NCBI GenBank assembly: GCA_903861045.1 | Contig: CAIOST010000275.1 | Span: forward strand, 1-34,620 | Length of the DNA stretch: 34,620 bases | Source: an uncultured bacterium | GTDB lineage: Bacteria; Verrucomicrobiota; Kiritimatiellia; RFP12; CAIWXQ01 | Direction: 5' to 3' | Shown here: positions 1 through 9,109 of the stretch, one piece after another | How positions within the stretch are numbered: position 1 is the first letter of the stretch | Layout of the letters: each line of letters opens with the position of its first letter | Made by a program: the position numbers and the translations under genes | The notes under the pieces: generated by a model | Seen by the model: the letters and a program-made list of their open reading frames with translations, nothing else | Told to the model about the DNA's origin: nothing | The model's database searches: none

Positions 1-938
1 CCCCCGCCTCGTTCTGCCGAGAGCTTGGCCGCACGTTCCAGCAGGCGGCTGTGCAGATAGAAAATGTCGCCGGGAAATGCTTCGCGTCCGGGCGGACGGC
101 GCAGCAGCAGGGACATCTGGCGATAGGCCTGGGCGTGCTTGGTCAGGTCGTCATAAATCACCAGCGTGTGTTCCCCGCGATCTCGCCAGTATTCAGCCAT
201 GGCGCAGCCGGCGTAGGGGGCCAAATACTGCAGCGGGGCAGGGTCGGAGGCGCCGGCCACGATAATGGTGGTGTAGGCCATGGCACCGCGGTCGTGCAAC
301 AGTTTGTGCAAGGATGCTACGGTAGAGTTCTTCTGGCCGATGGCGACGTAGAAGCAGCGCACGCCCGTTTTGGCCTGATTGAGGATGGCATCCACTACGA
401 TGGTGGTTTTGCCGGTTTTGCGATCGCCAATGATCAATTCGCGCTGGCCGCGGCCGATAGGGGTGAGCGCATCGATGGCCACAATGCCGGTCTGGAGGGG
501 TTCACGCACATTCTGGCGCTCGATGATGGAGGGGGACGACCCTTCTACCGGTTGCCAGATGTCGGTCTGAATGGACTCGCCACCGTCGATGGGGTGGCCC
601 AGTGCGTTCACCACGCGACCGGTCAAGGCGGGCCCCGCCGGAATGGACATGACGCGGCCGGTACGGCGGAAGGTATCACCTTCGCGGACACGGGCGACGT
701 CGTCAAGCACGGCTACACCCACGGCTTCCTCTTCGAGGTTGAGCGCCAAGCCGGCCACACCGTCAGGCGTTTCGAGCAGTTCGTTGGCCATCACGTTGCG
801 CAGGCCGTCGACGCGGGCGATACCGTCGCCAACACTAAGCACTGTGCCAACTTCGGCCACATCGGTTTCGCGGTCGAACGCCTCGATCTGTCGGCGCAGT
901 AAGGCGGATACTTCATCTGGTTTGAGCTGGCTTATCAC
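1..938 (-). CDS. atpA: ATP synthase F1 subunit alpha (partial, cut by left edge)
   Basis: Nucleotide-binding non-catalytic alpha subunit of the F1 head of ATP synthase. About 312 N-terminal residues are visible of the usual ~505; the C-terminal domain lies beyond base 1. The N-terminal beta-barrel region is followed by the P-loop GDRKTGKT at residues 171-178 and the stretch [10 protein letters not shown] after it, both typical of AtpA. The GTG start at 938 is chosen because it overlaps the atpH stop by four bases (GTGA) and has AAGGAG nine bases upstream. It is the last visible gene of the atpB-E-F-H-A operon, and translation is probably coupled to atpH. gamma, beta and epsilon subunits would be expected to the left. 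Identity is firm. Confidence 0.96.
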   Translation of the reverse strand, partial: MISQLKPDEVSALLRRQIEAFDRETDVAEVGTVLSVGDGIARVDGLRNVMANELLETPDGVAGLALNLEEEAVGVAVLDDVARVREGDTFRRTGRVMSIPAGPALTGRVVNALGHPIDGGESIQTDIWQPVEGSSPSIIERQNVREPLQTGIVAIDALTPIGRGQRELIIGDRKTGKTTIVVDAILNQAKTGVRCFYVAIGQKNSTVASLHKLLHDRGAMAYTTIIVAGASDPAPLQYLAPYAGCAMAEYWRDRGEHTLVIYDDLTKHAQAYRQMSLLLRRPPGREAFPGDIFYLHSRLLERAAKLSAERGG

Positions 939-1531
939 GTGGCGGGACTCCTTACAGCATGGGTGGTGGGGGTGGCGGCGGTTCGCCCCGGGGTCGTCAA
1001 TGATTGTCGCAACCGGGCGATCCGGCCCGCGAGACTGGCATCAAAAATTTGATCTTCCCACTGAATGGTCATGCCAGCGAGCAGGGTTGGGTCAGTATGC
1101 AACTCTACATCCATTGTTTCCGCGCACTCCCCGCCCAAGTGCTGGCGGATCGCGGCGAGTGTCGCGGGGGCGGGAGCTTGGGCGGAAACGAGGCGAACGG
1201 TGCGGCAACCTGCCTCTTTCCGGAGGGTGTGTGCGAAGCGCTTGGTCACTGCGGGTAACAGGTGTAGATGATTCCAAGCGGCCATGCGCAACAGCAGTCG
1301 CAGCGTCATGGGCGTGACAAGATGGGCAAAGCGTGCGTGCGCCTCATTGGCACGGCGCACGGGTGAGGCGATGACTGGCCGGCAGATCCAGCGGCGCAAC
1401 TCGACAGATTCTGTCAGCGCGCCCATGACGCCCGCCAAGTCGCATTGCACCGACGGCAGGGTAGCCGTGATGCGGGCCGCGCGATGAAGGGCGCGAGCAT
1501 AGGCGCGGACATAGGCGGATTCATCGGTCAT
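935..1531 (-). CDS. atpH: ATP synthase F1 subunit delta
   Basis: Delta subunit of F1, part of the peripheral stalk that holds the alpha3beta3 head against rotation. The 198-residue product opens with the family pattern of a Tyr/Ala-rich helix ([14 protein letters not shown]). It ends with the usual helical region containing [19 protein letters not shown], matching the OSCP/delta C-terminal motif in which a basal strand precedes the 'D-x-S-x-x-x-R' segment. Length is close to the family norm of about 180. The ATG at 1531 overlaps the atpF stop (ATGA) and the stop overlaps the atpA GTG, so both junctions look translationally coupled. The sequence is poorly conserved, as usual for delta, and the assignment rests partly on operon position. 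Confidence 0.92.
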   Translation of the reverse strand: MTDESAYVRAYARALHRAARITATLPSVQCDLAGVMGALTESVELRRWICRPVIASPVRRANEAHARFAHLVTPMTLRLLLRMAAWNHLHLLPAVTKRFAHTLRKEAGCRTVRLVSAQAPAPATLAAIRQHLGGECAETMDVELHTDPTLLAGMTIQWEDQIFDASLAGRIARLRQSLTTPGRTAATPTTHAVRSPAT

Positions 1532-2088
1532 GAGGGCAACTTCCCGGTCATGCGCTGCTCGTAGGCTAGCCGTTGTTCGGGTGTCAATTGTTCGGCCAGC
1601 ATCTGCTCGCTGAGTTGGATGGCCAGGGCCGCCGCCTCGCGCCGTAGGTTTTCGATAGCGGCGCGCTGGGCCGTGGCAATTTCCTGGTTGGCAGCTTCGA
1701 GTAGGCGGCGGGCCTTGTCATGCGCTTCCGCTTCAATCCGCGCAGTCGAGCGTTCAGACGCGAGCCGCGTTTCTTCCGACATGGCACGCGCGCGCTCCAT
1801 GGCTTCCGCCATGATTTTGCGACTTTCGGTCGCAGAGTTACCCGCCTGCTGCTGGGCCTGTTCGGCCTCTTCTAGCGCGGTACGGATTTCACGTTCGCGC
1901 TTGTCTAGCGCGCGAAGGATCGGTTTCCAAGCCAGTCGGTGCAGGAGCACGGCCGCGAGCACAAACGCGACCCACGTCAGCAGCACCATTTGGCCGGCAA
2001 CATCGATTGTGCTGGTGGGCGCTACGGTGTCCCGCCAGCTATGCCCGGAAACTTCCGCGGTCGCGGAGATGTTTGTTGCATCCGACAT
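1528..2088 (-). CDS. atpF: ATP synthase Fo subunit b
   Basis: Membrane-anchored b subunit forming the peripheral stalk. One hydrophobic segment near residues 33-53 (around VLLTWVAFVLAAVLLHRLAW) is followed by a long charged Ala/Glu/Arg-rich helix with coiled-coil character running to the C-terminus. This is the standard b architecture. An ATG at 2109 would give 193 residues. The ATG at 2088 is preferred (186 residues) because AAGGA lies seven bases before it, whereas nothing resembling a ribosome site precedes 2109. The gene follows atpE by about 110 bases and overlaps atpH by four. Only one b-type gene is present, so the stalk is probably a b homodimer. Confidence 0.93.
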   Translation of the reverse strand: MSDATNISATAEVSGHSWRDTVAPTSTIDVAGQMVLLTWVAFVLAAVLLHRLAWKPILRALDKREREIRTALEEAEQAQQQAGNSATESRKIMAEAMERARAMSEETRLASERSTARIEAEAHDKARRLLEAANQEIATAQRAAIENLRREAAALAIQLSEQMLAEQLTPEQRLAYEQRMTGKLPS

Positions 2089-2196
2089 GTCCGTGTCCTT
2101 GGCATCCATTGGTTGACAGGCGCTTGAATCGCTACGCAGCGCGGGCGCGTCTCTTGTACCGCCATCCGTTCGCCGGATTGTCGCCTGTCGCCGCCC

Positions 2197-2415
2197 TTAC
2201 TTCATCTGCATGAAGCAGATTACCAGCGCGAAAAGCGCCACGCCTTCGACCAAGGCGGCGCCGATGAACATGCTGACCTGAATCTTGGGCATGAGTTCCG
2301 GTTGACGGGCCATGCTTTGCAGGCCGTTACCCCAGAGCAGGCCGATGCCGATACCGGCTCCTATGGCAGCTAGGCCGGCGCCGATGGCGGCAATGGGAAG
2401 TTGACTGAGTTCCAT
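2197..2415 (-). CDS. atpE: ATP synthase Fo subunit c
   Basis: The 72-residue proteolipid that forms the rotating c-ring. Two membrane helices (about 7-28 and 48-70) flank the polar loop with the invariant ARQPE at residues 36-40. The ion-carrying carboxylate is Glu57 in ALVEGVALF. Sodium-type rings usually have Gln in helix 1 and Ser/Thr straight after the Glu. Here those positions are Ile24 and Gly58, so proton coupling is inferred. The start is ATG with AAGGAAAATAAAAG upstream. It lies between atpB and atpF in the usual order. Confidence 0.97.
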   Translation of the reverse strand: MELSQLPIAAIGAGLAAIGAGIGIGLLWGNGLQSMARQPELMPKIQVSMFIGAALVEGVALFALVICFMQMK

Positions 2416-2444
2416 CTTTTATTTTCCTTTCGATATGCGGTTAA

Positions 2445-3260
2445 TCAATGCTCGGGATGCAGCAGCAGTCCCATGAAAATGGCGGAGAGCAGGGTGAAGA
2501 TGTAAGCCTGGAAAACCACCACAAACACCTCAAATAGATAGAGCGCCACTACCACAGCGAGTACGGGCGCTGCGCCCAGCAACTGCGGGCCTAGTGTCAG
2601 CAGTCCGTATGAGACGATGATGCCGAGCATGGCAAAGATGATAATGTGCCCGGCCAGCATGTTAGCGAACAGACGAACCATCAGCGCAAAGGCGCGAGCC
2701 AGCAGACTGATCACCTCAATCGGGATCAGGACGGGCAGCAGCAGCGCGGGTGCGCCATGGGGGACAAAGGAGCCGAGGAAACCGAGCAGGCCGCGGCGCC
2801 AGATGGCCATGCCGACCGAAAGCACCAGAAACATCAGGGCCAGTCCGCAGGTGACGCCGATGTTGCCAGTGGCGCCGCTGCAACAGGGGATCAGGCCAAG
2901 CGTGTTCAACGAAAGCACAAATAGGAAGAGTGAGCAGAAGTAAGAGGTCATCTGCCGACCTTCGTGCGGACCGAGATGCGCGATAGCAATCCCATCACGT
3001 ATGAAAACGACGTAGGACTCGAAGAGATTGGCAATGCCGGTGGGAACCGGGCGATGCCGGCGGGCGGCGAGGGCGGCCATGGCCACGCTTACTACCACCG
3101 CCAGTGCCAGCATGACCCAATCGTAACGCAACCAGTCTAGCACCGGCACATGTAGGAATGGTACATTCCAAACATGCCCATGCGCCGCGTGACGCAATAC
3201 ATGTCCGTTGATAAACTCTCGGACAAGCTCTTGATTTGTGGGTGAGACCTGTTCCAGCAC
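2445..3260 (-). CDS. atpB: ATP synthase Fo subunit a
   Basis: Stator subunit a of Fo, which forms the two half-channels for ions next to the c-ring. It is a multi-spanning membrane protein. The essential arginine is seen in the motif MVRLFANMLAGH (Arg198 if counted from the TTG at 3266), equivalent to E. coli Arg210. Start choice: a TTG at 3266 would give 273 residues, but AGAGG sits six bases before the GTG at 3260, so 271 residues is preferred. It is the first gene of the operon; no atpI or atpZ is seen before it. A promoter-like pair lies at 3288-3317. Confidence 0.95.
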   Translation of the reverse strand: MLEQVSPTNQELVREFINGHVLRHAAHGHVWNVPFLHVPVLDWLRYDWVMLALAVVVSVAMAALAARRHRPVPTGIANLFESYVVFIRDGIAIAHLGPHEGRQMTSYFCSLFLFVLSLNTLGLIPCCSGATGNIGVTCGLALMFLVLSVGMAIWRRGLLGFLGSFVPHGAPALLLPVLIPIEVISLLARAFALMVRLFANMLAGHIIIFAMLGIIVSYGLLTLGPQLLGAAPVLAVVVALYLFEVFVVVFQAYIFTLLSAIFMGLLLHPEH

Positions 3261-3287
3261 AAACAACCTCTCGCTACGAACGACTGG

Positions 3288-3317
3288 ATATTACCTTTGG
3301 CGCAGGCGTATGCGCAA
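3288..3317 (-). promoter_or_regulatory. candidate promoter of the atp operon
   Basis: On the minus strand a -35-like TTGCGC (3312-3317) is separated by 18 bases from a -10-like TAATAT (3288-3293). It lies about 28 bases before the atpB GTG. The divergent gap of about 130 bp also has to hold the promoter of the YfhO-family gene. Matched by eye only. Confidence 0.5.
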
Positions 3318-3354
3318 CAATTTTCCTAGTTGTTTTTGTTTCTCCCAGTATGCG

Positions 3355-3382
3355 TTGACTCGTGCCGGGGTCTTGGTATCAT
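3355..3382 (+). promoter_or_regulatory. candidate promoter of the YfhO-family gene
   Basis: TTGACT (3355-3360), 16 bases, then TATCAT (3377-3382), possibly extended as TATCATAAT. Transcription would start near 3389, only about five bases before the ATG at 3394. This would make that ATG almost leaderless and raises the odds that the TTG at 3412 is the true start. Confidence 0.5.
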
Positions 3383-3393
3383 AATGGGTCGAA

Positions 3394-5718
3394 ATGATAA
3401 GGAACGCATGTTTGTCGCTGGTTCACGCGCGCACGTGGCCCGTGCTGTTATTGTTGGTATGTGTGTTGGCGCCCTACACCACCATGTTGGTGGGGCGTGA
3501 TATTCCGGTGCCGGATGATGTGTTCGTGTCGGACCTGATGGATGGGGAGTTCCCCCTGCGGGTGGAGGCGGCTCGGTTGCTTTGTGCGGGGGAGTCACCC
3601 GTCTGGACATCGCGCATTTTCATGGGGATGCCGTTACAGACGGATCCTTTGTCCCTCTTGCTGTTTTGCGCTTTACCGCCGGCGCTGGCGCTGGGGTGGC
3701 TGATTGGCTGGTTGTTATGTGTAGCCGCTGGCGGGACTTATCTATTGGCTCGACAGATGGGTGCGTCGCGGCTGGGGGCGGTGCTAGCGGGCTTTGCTTT
3801 TGCTTGGTCGGGCTTTATGGTGTGTCATCTTAGGCATCTGGGGGTATTAGGTACGGTGGCGTATTTTCCGCTGGCACTTTTCTGCCTGGAACGGGCAGCC
3901 ACGGGTGGTTTGCCGACGCGTACCGCTGCCTGGGCGCTGCCTTTCCGCTACCGTTTCCGCTGGTTGCTAGGGTTTGCCGTCGTGTTTGGCTGTCAGTGTT
4001 TGGCTGGGTTTCCGCAGAGTGTTTATATTTCGGCGCTGGTGTATGGCGCGCTGGTGCTGTTCAGGGCCTGCTGGTTGGTGGCGGCCGCGGAAGAAGTTGT
4101 GCCATGGGGAGGGCGGTGGCGACCGGCCTGCGTGCTCGCGTCGGGCGCGGTGCTGGCGTTGGGCATAGGACTCCTGCTGGGCATGGCAGTGTTGCTCCCG
4201 CTCTATCAGTTGGGAACTGTTTCTGACCGCAGTTCCGGGGGGACGTATGCATGGGCGACGTTCTTCAACTATTGGCCGCGCGATGTGTTGTCTTTTATCC
4301 GACCCTACTGGAATGGCGATATTTCGAACCTGACGTATCGGGGTACCGGGATCTTCTGGGAGGATTATGGCTATCTCGGACTGGCGACGCTGCTGCTGGC
4401 GCTGCTGGCAGTCGTGAGTCGGGTACGGCATTTCGTGGTGGCGTTTTGGACGTTGACGGCGGTGGTGGCGTTTGGGCTCGTACTGGGACGGGAGGCGCCG
4501 TTTTACCGTCTGGCCTTTGACCATGTGCCGGGGTTGGCCACGTTTCGGTTCCCGACGCGCTTTCTGTTTGTGGTGGAGTTGGCGCTGGCGCTCCTCGGTG
4601 GCGTGGGGTTCACTGTGTTGGGGGGGTGGTGGGATCGGTGGCGGCGAGCGCGTGGCGTCGCTGGGCCCGGGTGGTTGCTTCCTGCGTTGATGGTGGCGGG
4701 AACCATGGCAGAACTGGTCTATGCCAATCGCCGGCAGAATCCGTGGGTGGATGCGCGGGAATGGCTGGCCCAACCGCGTGCTGCGGCGATCATTCGGGCG
4801 GCGGGGGAGGAGGGGCGCGTATTCTCCCCGGGTTCTCGGCAGCGACATGTGGCGATGTTTCTTCAAGCGCGTGGCTGGGGTGGTGATCGCCAGTTGTTCC
4901 TCCAGCAACGTGAATTTCTGCAGCCGAATGCCAATCTCTTGTATGGCCTCGCCACGCTGGATGGGTATACAGGGATTGCGCCGCGCTGGTTAGTGGATTT
5001 GATAGGGGACCATAACCGGATCGGTCTGGTGGGGATGATGTTTGCCGTGGGTACGAATGATTTCCGTGTGGCACCCGCGTTCTTCGATTGGCTGGAAGCG
5101 CTTTCCGTGCGCTGGGTGATCCTGCCCCTGGCGGGCGGTACCGAGCGGTTAGCGTATGCCGGGTCGGCGCCGCCGGCGGAGGTCTACCGGTTGCCAGGAT
5201 CCTTGCCGCGCGCCCGGGTGGTGACACGCGCCCGGTTGGTGGCCGGACCGGCAGAGGCGTGGCGGAAGTTGGTGTTTTCCGGTGCGGTGGATCCGCGCCG
5301 GGAAGTGTGGTTGCATGATCCGGCCGCGGCATCCGTGGTGGCGGCGTTGACGAAGCTGCCTCTCGAGGCCGCGGCGGCGTCTACCGCGCGTTTGGTGACT
5401 GATCGCAGTACGGAAGTAGTGGTGGACGCCACGGCGCCGCATGGCGGGTTACTGCTGCTGGCGGACACTTTTTATCCGGGGTGGCAGGCCACGGTGGATG
5501 GACAGCCGGTTGAAATTCTGCGTGCCAATGTCGCACAGCGTGCCGTGGCGCTGCCGCCTGGCACGCACCGTGTGGTCTTCGTGTTCCGCGCGCCCGGGCT
5601 ACAAATGGGGCTGCTGCTGACGGCGGGCGGTGTCTTGTTGTTGGCAGTCGGTGCTTGGATGCTGCGCGATGTCCGGTGCGCACCCCGGCTTACGACCGGT
5701 AGTTCGGCGCTTCCTTAA
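3394..5718 (+). CDS. YfhO-family multi-spanning membrane protein
   Basis: Large polytopic membrane protein of 774 residues resembling the bacterial YfhO family, which has a GT-C glycosyltransferase-like layout. Members are linked to cell-envelope or lipoteichoic glycosylation in Firmicutes; the substrate here is unknown. About a dozen hydrophobic segments fill residues 1-440. An acidic pair in the first extracellular loop (PVPDDVFVSDLMDGEFP, about 38-54) resembles the metal/substrate site of GT-C enzymes. The C-terminal soluble domain carries the YfhO hallmark ADTFYPGWQATVDGQPVEI, followed by ALPPGTHRVVF and a last membrane helix. The ATG at 3394 is kept as start, but AAGGA stands eight bases before an in-frame TTG at 3412, which would remove six residues. 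The gene stands alone; its 3' end overlaps guaB. Confidence 0.85.
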   Translation: MIRNACLSLVHARTWPVLLLLVCVLAPYTTMLVGRDIPVPDDVFVSDLMDGEFPLRVEAARLLCAGESPVWTSRIFMGMPLQTDPLSLLLFCALPPALALGWLIGWLLCVAAGGTYLLARQMGASRLGAVLAGFAFAWSGFMVCHLRHLGVLGTVAYFPLALFCLERAATGGLPTRTAAWALPFRYRFRWLLGFAVVFGCQCLAGFPQSVYISALVYGALVLFRACWLVAAAEEVVPWGGRWRPACVLASGAVLALGIGLLLGMAVLLPLYQLGTVSDRSSGGTYAWATFFNYWPRDVLSFIRPYWNGDISNLTYRGTGIFWEDYGYLGLATLLLALLAVVSRVRHFVVAFWTLTAVVAFGLVLGREAPFYRLAFDHVPGLATFRFPTRFLFVVELALALLGGVGFTVLGGWWDRWRRARGVAGPGWLLPALMVAGTMAELVYANRRQNPWVDAREWLAQPRAAAIIRAAGEEGRVFSPGSRQRHVAMFLQARGWGGDRQLFLQQREFLQPNANLLYGLATLDGYTGIAPRWLVDLIGDHNRIGLVGMMFAVGTNDFRVAPAFFDWLEALSVRWVILPLAGGTERLAYAGSAPPAEVYRLPGSLPRARVVTRARLVAGPAEAWRKLVFSGAVDPRREVWLHDPAAASVVAALTKLPLEAAAASTARLVTDRSTEVVVDATAPHGGLLLLADTFYPGWQATVDGQPVEILRANVAQRAVALPPGTHRVVFVFRAPGLQMGLLLTAGGVLLLAVGAWMLRDVRCAPRLTTGSSALP

Positions 5719-7183
5719 TAATCTTGATGTCATGCGGGTGCGCTTCCCGCACGCCGGCGGCCGTGACGCGATACATCCGTCCGGCGCGTTGCAGTTCCGC
5801 GACGCTACGCGCACCGCAATACCCCAGCGAGGATTGCAATCCGCCGCAATACTGGGTCATGATCTTCTTGACCGAACCGACGAGCGGCACGATCCCTTCA
5901 ATTCCTTGTGGCACCAGGTTGTCGTCGCTGACATTGTCCTGGGCATAGCGCTGCCGACTACCGCTACCTTCCTTCATGGCGGCCAGGCTGCCCATGCCGC
6001 GGTAGATCACGTAGTGGCGCCCCTCGTGGATGATCTTCTCGCCTGGGCTTTCATCGGTGCCGGCCAGGATGGAGCCGAGCATGACGCTGTCAGCGCCGGC
6101 CACCAAGGCTTTGGGGACGTCGCCGGAGTGACGGATGCCACCGTCGGCAATCACGGGAATAGAGCCTGCTAGGGCGGCCGCCGCCTCGTATACGGCGGTA
6201 ATTTGGGGGATGCCGACCCCGCAGACGACGCGGGTGGTGCAGATGGATCCTGGGCCGATGCCGACCTTGACCGCATGGGCGCCGGCATCGCGGATGGCTA
6301 GGGCCCCTTCGCCGGTGGCGACGTTGCCCGCAATCACGTCAATGTCCGGATAGTGTTTAACCACCCAGCGTACCATGTCCAGAATTCCCTTGGTATGCCC
6401 ATGGGCGCTGTCCACGACGAGCACATCCACGTCCGCCGCGGCCAGTTGTTCGGCGCGGGCGTGGTCGGATTGGCTGACGGCCGCGGCCACGCGCAACCGA
6501 TAGTGCGCGTCACGGTTGTAGAGGGGTTGCTTGTTTTCAACTAGGTTTTTGACATCCGTGAAGCTGTAAAGGCCGACTAACCGCCCTTTGTCATCCACGA
6601 GGGGCAGTTTGCCGAACTTGTTTTTCATCATTAAGCGATAAGCATCTTCCAGGGTGGCCCCGGGGGGGGCTGTGACCACCTGGGTGGTCATAATTTCGCT
6701 GGCGCACTGGTTGGGGTTCTCAATAAAGCGCATATCACTGGAGGTGATGATGCCCACGAGATGATCCTGCGCATTCAAGATCGGGAAGCCGTTGAAGGAG
6801 AGGCGATGGTTGCGACGATAGTCTTGAATGTGGGCAATGGTGTCGGCGTCGCGAAAAAATACGGGGTTGCGAATGAGTCCGTTCAAGTGGTGCTTCACGG
6901 CCGCGACCTGCTGCGCCTGGGCATCGGCGGGGAGATTCTTGTGGATCACGCCGATGCCGCCTTGCATGGCCATGCTGATGGCCATCTGCGATTCGGTGAC
7001 CGTGTCCATGGCCGCGCTGATGAAGGGGATGTTGAGGTGAATGCGCGTTGTCAGCCGGGTGCCGAGCGACGTGCTGTCCGGCAAAAAATCAGCATATTGT
7101 GTCACCAGCGTAACGTCATCGAACGTCAGTCCGGTCTCGGGAAACTGAGCCATGAATTTTGCGATTCGTGGATTGATATGCAT
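5690..7183 (-). CDS. guaB: IMP dehydrogenase
   Basis: Oxidises IMP to XMP with NAD+, the committing step of guanine nucleotide synthesis. The 497-residue product has the normal length. It is a TIM barrel interrupted by a CBS-domain pair at about residues 100-215. The catalytic loop GPGSICTTR gives Cys315 as nucleophile. The mobile flap [10 protein letters not shown] carries the Arg412-Tyr413 dyad, and the K-loop and [10 protein letters not shown] phosphate site are present. The ATG at 7183 is preferred over a longer frame opening at 7318. It has a GGGGGGAG ribosome site and homologues begin near here with the segment leading to LTFDDVTLV. The last 29 bases overlap the convergent YfhO-family gene. 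A good promoter lies upstream at 7215-7243. Confidence 0.97.
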   Translation of the reverse strand: MHINPRIAKFMAQFPETGLTFDDVTLVTQYADFLPDSTSLGTRLTTRIHLNIPFISAAMDTVTESQMAISMAMQGGIGVIHKNLPADAQAQQVAAVKHHLNGLIRNPVFFRDADTIAHIQDYRRNHRLSFNGFPILNAQDHLVGIITSSDMRFIENPNQCASEIMTTQVVTAPPGATLEDAYRLMMKNKFGKLPLVDDKGRLVGLYSFTDVKNLVENKQPLYNRDAHYRLRVAAAVSQSDHARAEQLAAADVDVLVVDSAHGHTKGILDMVRWVVKHYPDIDVIAGNVATGEGALAIRDAGAHAVKVGIGPGSICTTRVVCGVGIPQITAVYEAAAALAGSIPVIADGGIRHSGDVPKALVAGADSVMLGSILAGTDESPGEKIIHEGRHYVIYRGMGSLAAMKEGSGSRQRYAQDNVSDDNLVPQGIEGIVPLVGSVKKIMTQYCGGLQSSLGYCGARSVAELQRAGRMYRVTAAGVREAHPHDIKIIKEAPNYRS

Positions 7184-7214
7184 AAACAACTCCCCCCTTG
7201 CCGTTGGCCCGCAA

Positions 7215-7243
7215 CTTATAGCGCAGTTTCGGCCAGGTGGCAA
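7215..7243 (-). promoter_or_regulatory. candidate promoter of guaB
   Basis: On the minus strand TTGCCA (7238-7243) and TATAAG (7215-7220) are separated by exactly 17 bases, giving a leader of about 25 bases before the guaB ATG. This is one of the best sigma70-like matches in the window. Its -35 hexamer overlaps the most upstream plausible lnt start. Confidence 0.6.
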
Positions 7244-9057
7244 TGCAGAAAAATCGCCGTCTTGCGCCGGGCACGGCAGACGGGTACACTGCGGGGGTGT
7301 TCTATAAAAGCCAATCATCTTGGGCAGGCGCTGAGGCGGCAGCTACAGAGGCGCAACCGGTGCTGCTGCGCTCGCCGGCGGCGCGTTGGAGTGTTCAAAT
7401 CGCCGCCGTGACGGGTTCGGCCCTGCTGCTCTGGTCCATTTTTCCGCCGGCGCCGCTGGGGAGCGATGGCGCGTGGTTTGCGTTGACGCCCTTGTTGCTG
7501 GTGCTGCGGCATGTCGCGCCCCGGCGGGCCTTCTGGCTGGGGTGGCTGAGTGGTGGCATATTCTGGCTGCTGTCCCTCTCCTGGCTTTGGCGGCTGATTC
7601 AGAATAACGGCCCCTGGCCGCTGGTGGTGCTGGGGCATCTGGGGTTGGCCGCATATTGCGCCCTGTATACGGCGCTCTTTGCTGTGGCGGTGGCTTGGGT
7701 GTGGCAACAGGTGCACCGGCAGGAGAATCTGGCGACGCGGTTGTTGGCGGCGGCGGTGGCAGAGCCGCTGCTCTGGGTGGGGGCCGAGTATTTGCGCGGC
7801 ACACTGCTGACCGGCTTTCCCTGGAATCCGCTGGGGGCGGCGCATTACGATAGTCCGCGTGTCATCCAGGTGGCGGCACTGGGCGGGGTGGCGGCGGTCT
7901 CGCTGGTGGTGATGCTGGGAAACAGTGCGGCGGCCAGCATGGCGGAACGGATCTATGACACGGTACGCAACCGCACCTATGGGGACAGGTTGATCGGGGG
8001 GCGGTTGCGTGGCGTAGAGACCTTCCTGCCGTTGTCCCTGCTGATTGGCGCAGTCTTATGGGGGCAAATGCGCGTGCTGGATTGGAACAGGCGGAGCCGC
8101 ACGGAGCCTGCCTGGCTGGTGGCGCTGGTGCAGCCCAACGCACCGTGCATTTTTGAGCGCGATGACGCCAACAAGCTGGCGGTGCGCGACACCTTGTTGC
8201 GGTTAACGGCTGAGGTGGCGGTAGCAGGACCGGATCTGGTGGTCTGGCCGGAAACGGCGCTCATTGAAAGCCTGCCCTACGAGGATTTTGCCGTGCAGTT
8301 GGCGCGCGAGGGAACGCGTGCGGCCGGGGCGCCGCTGTTGACGGGCGCGGTGGAGTATCATCCGGGACAGCCACCGCGGAATGAGGGGCGTCAGTTTTTT
8401 AATGCGGCTTGGTTGTTCGACACGAATGGCGCGGCCATCGGGCGCTATCATAAACAGCACCTGGTCCCATTTGGAGAATACATCCCGGGCGACCGGCTCA
8501 TGCCGTGGTTAGAGCGCCTGTCACCGGTGGGGTTTAGTTGCCGGCCGGGGCGGGAGAGTACGATCCTGCGGATTGCGCAAAGGCAGCGCGGGGAGAAGCC
8601 GGCCACGGAGGTGTTGGCATTCAGCCCCCTGATCTGTTTTGAAGACACGGTGGCGCCGCTGGCGCGTCGCGCAGTGCGCGGCGGTGCGCAGATGCTGGTC
8701 AATCTTACCAACGATGCCTGGTTTAATGGTTCCATTGAACCGGAACAGCATCTGGCGCAGGCCGTTTTCCGGTGTGTGGAAAATGGCGTGCCCATGGTGC
8801 GCGCGGCCAACACGGGCGTCTCTGGCATGATCACACCCGTCGGCTTGCGGCAGGTTTTGACCAGCGCGGGGCGCACCTCCAATTTTGCCGGTATGCTGCC
8901 TTGCGTGGTGTCGGTGCCACGGCAGTCGCTTCCTACGCACTATACCCGGTGGGGGGATTGGACGCTGGGACGTCCGGCGGCTGGTTTCTTGCTGGTGGTG
9001 CTGCTGCTGGCATACTGGCGGAAGCAGCCAACGACGGTGATGCCGGTCAACCCCTGA
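7243..9057 (+). CDS. lnt: apolipoprotein N-acyltransferase
   Basis: Inner-membrane enzyme that adds the third acyl chain to the N-terminal cysteine of lipoproteins, the last step of lipoprotein maturation in diderm bacteria. An N-terminal membrane region of about six helices (roughly residues 50-275) precedes a nitrilase-type domain. From the ATG at 7243 the catalytic triad is Glu337 (VVWPETALIE), Lys404 (GRYHKQHLVPFGEY) and Cys465 (PLICFEDT). A last hydrophobic segment closes the protein. Length is 604 against about 510 in E. coli. The extra N-terminus is low in similarity, and a GTG at 7360 preceded by AGAGG eight bases away gives 565 residues. That start fits the promoter at 7262-7290 better. 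The aminotransferase gene follows after about 50 bases. Confidence 0.94.
   Translation: MQKNRRLAPGTADGYTAGVFYKSQSSWAGAEAAATEAQPVLLRSPAARWSVQIAAVTGSALLLWSIFPPAPLGSDGAWFALTPLLLVLRHVAPRRAFWLGWLSGGIFWLLSLSWLWRLIQNNGPWPLVVLGHLGLAAYCALYTALFAVAVAWVWQQVHRQENLATRLLAAAVAEPLLWVGAEYLRGTLLTGFPWNPLGAAHYDSPRVIQVAALGGVAAVSLVVMLGNSAAASMAERIYDTVRNRTYGDRLIGGRLRGVETFLPLSLLIGAVLWGQMRVLDWNRRSRTEPAWLVALVQPNAPCIFERDDANKLAVRDTLLRLTAEVAVAGPDLVVWPETALIESLPYEDFAVQLAREGTRAAGAPLLTGAVEYHPGQPPRNEGRQFFNAAWLFDTNGAAIGRYHKQHLVPFGEYIPGDRLMPWLERLSPVGFSCRPGRESTILRIAQRQRGEKPATEVLAFSPLICFEDTVAPLARRAVRGGAQMLVNLTNDAWFNGSIEPEQHLAQAVFRCVENGVPMVRAANTGVSGMITPVGLRQVLTSAGRTSNFAGMLPCVVSVPRQSLPTHYTRWGDWTLGRPAAGFLLVVLLLAYWRKQPTTVMPVNP
7262..7290 (+). 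promoter_or_regulatory. candidate internal promoter of lnt
   Basis: TTGCGC (7262-7267), 17 bases, TACACT (7285-7290). If used, transcription begins near 7297, downstream of the first possible lnt start codons, and translation would begin at the GTG at 7360. Confidence 0.4.
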
Positions 9058-9109
9058 GACGGGTACGCCGGCCCGGCAGGGCCTGTGCCCATGGAAAGTG
9101 GAAATACTG

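Noticed and set aside
51-902. A 283-codon plus-strand frame
   Set aside because: It is antisense to atpA, whose P-loop and family motifs are certain; the product is His/Gly-rich with no recognisable domain.
2197-2415. Sodium-coupled ATP synthase c-ring
   Set aside because: The helix 1 Gln is replaced by Ile24 and the residue after Glu57 is Gly, so the sodium ligands are absent.
3967-4908. A 313-codon minus-strand frame
   Set aside because: It is antisense to the YfhO-family gene and its product is an Arg/His/Pro-rich sequence typical of GC-rich shadow frames.
7184-7318. N-terminal extension of guaB to 7318
   Set aside because: The added 45 residues do not resemble IMP dehydrogenase, and the ATG at 7183 has an excellent ribosome site and a promoter just upstream.
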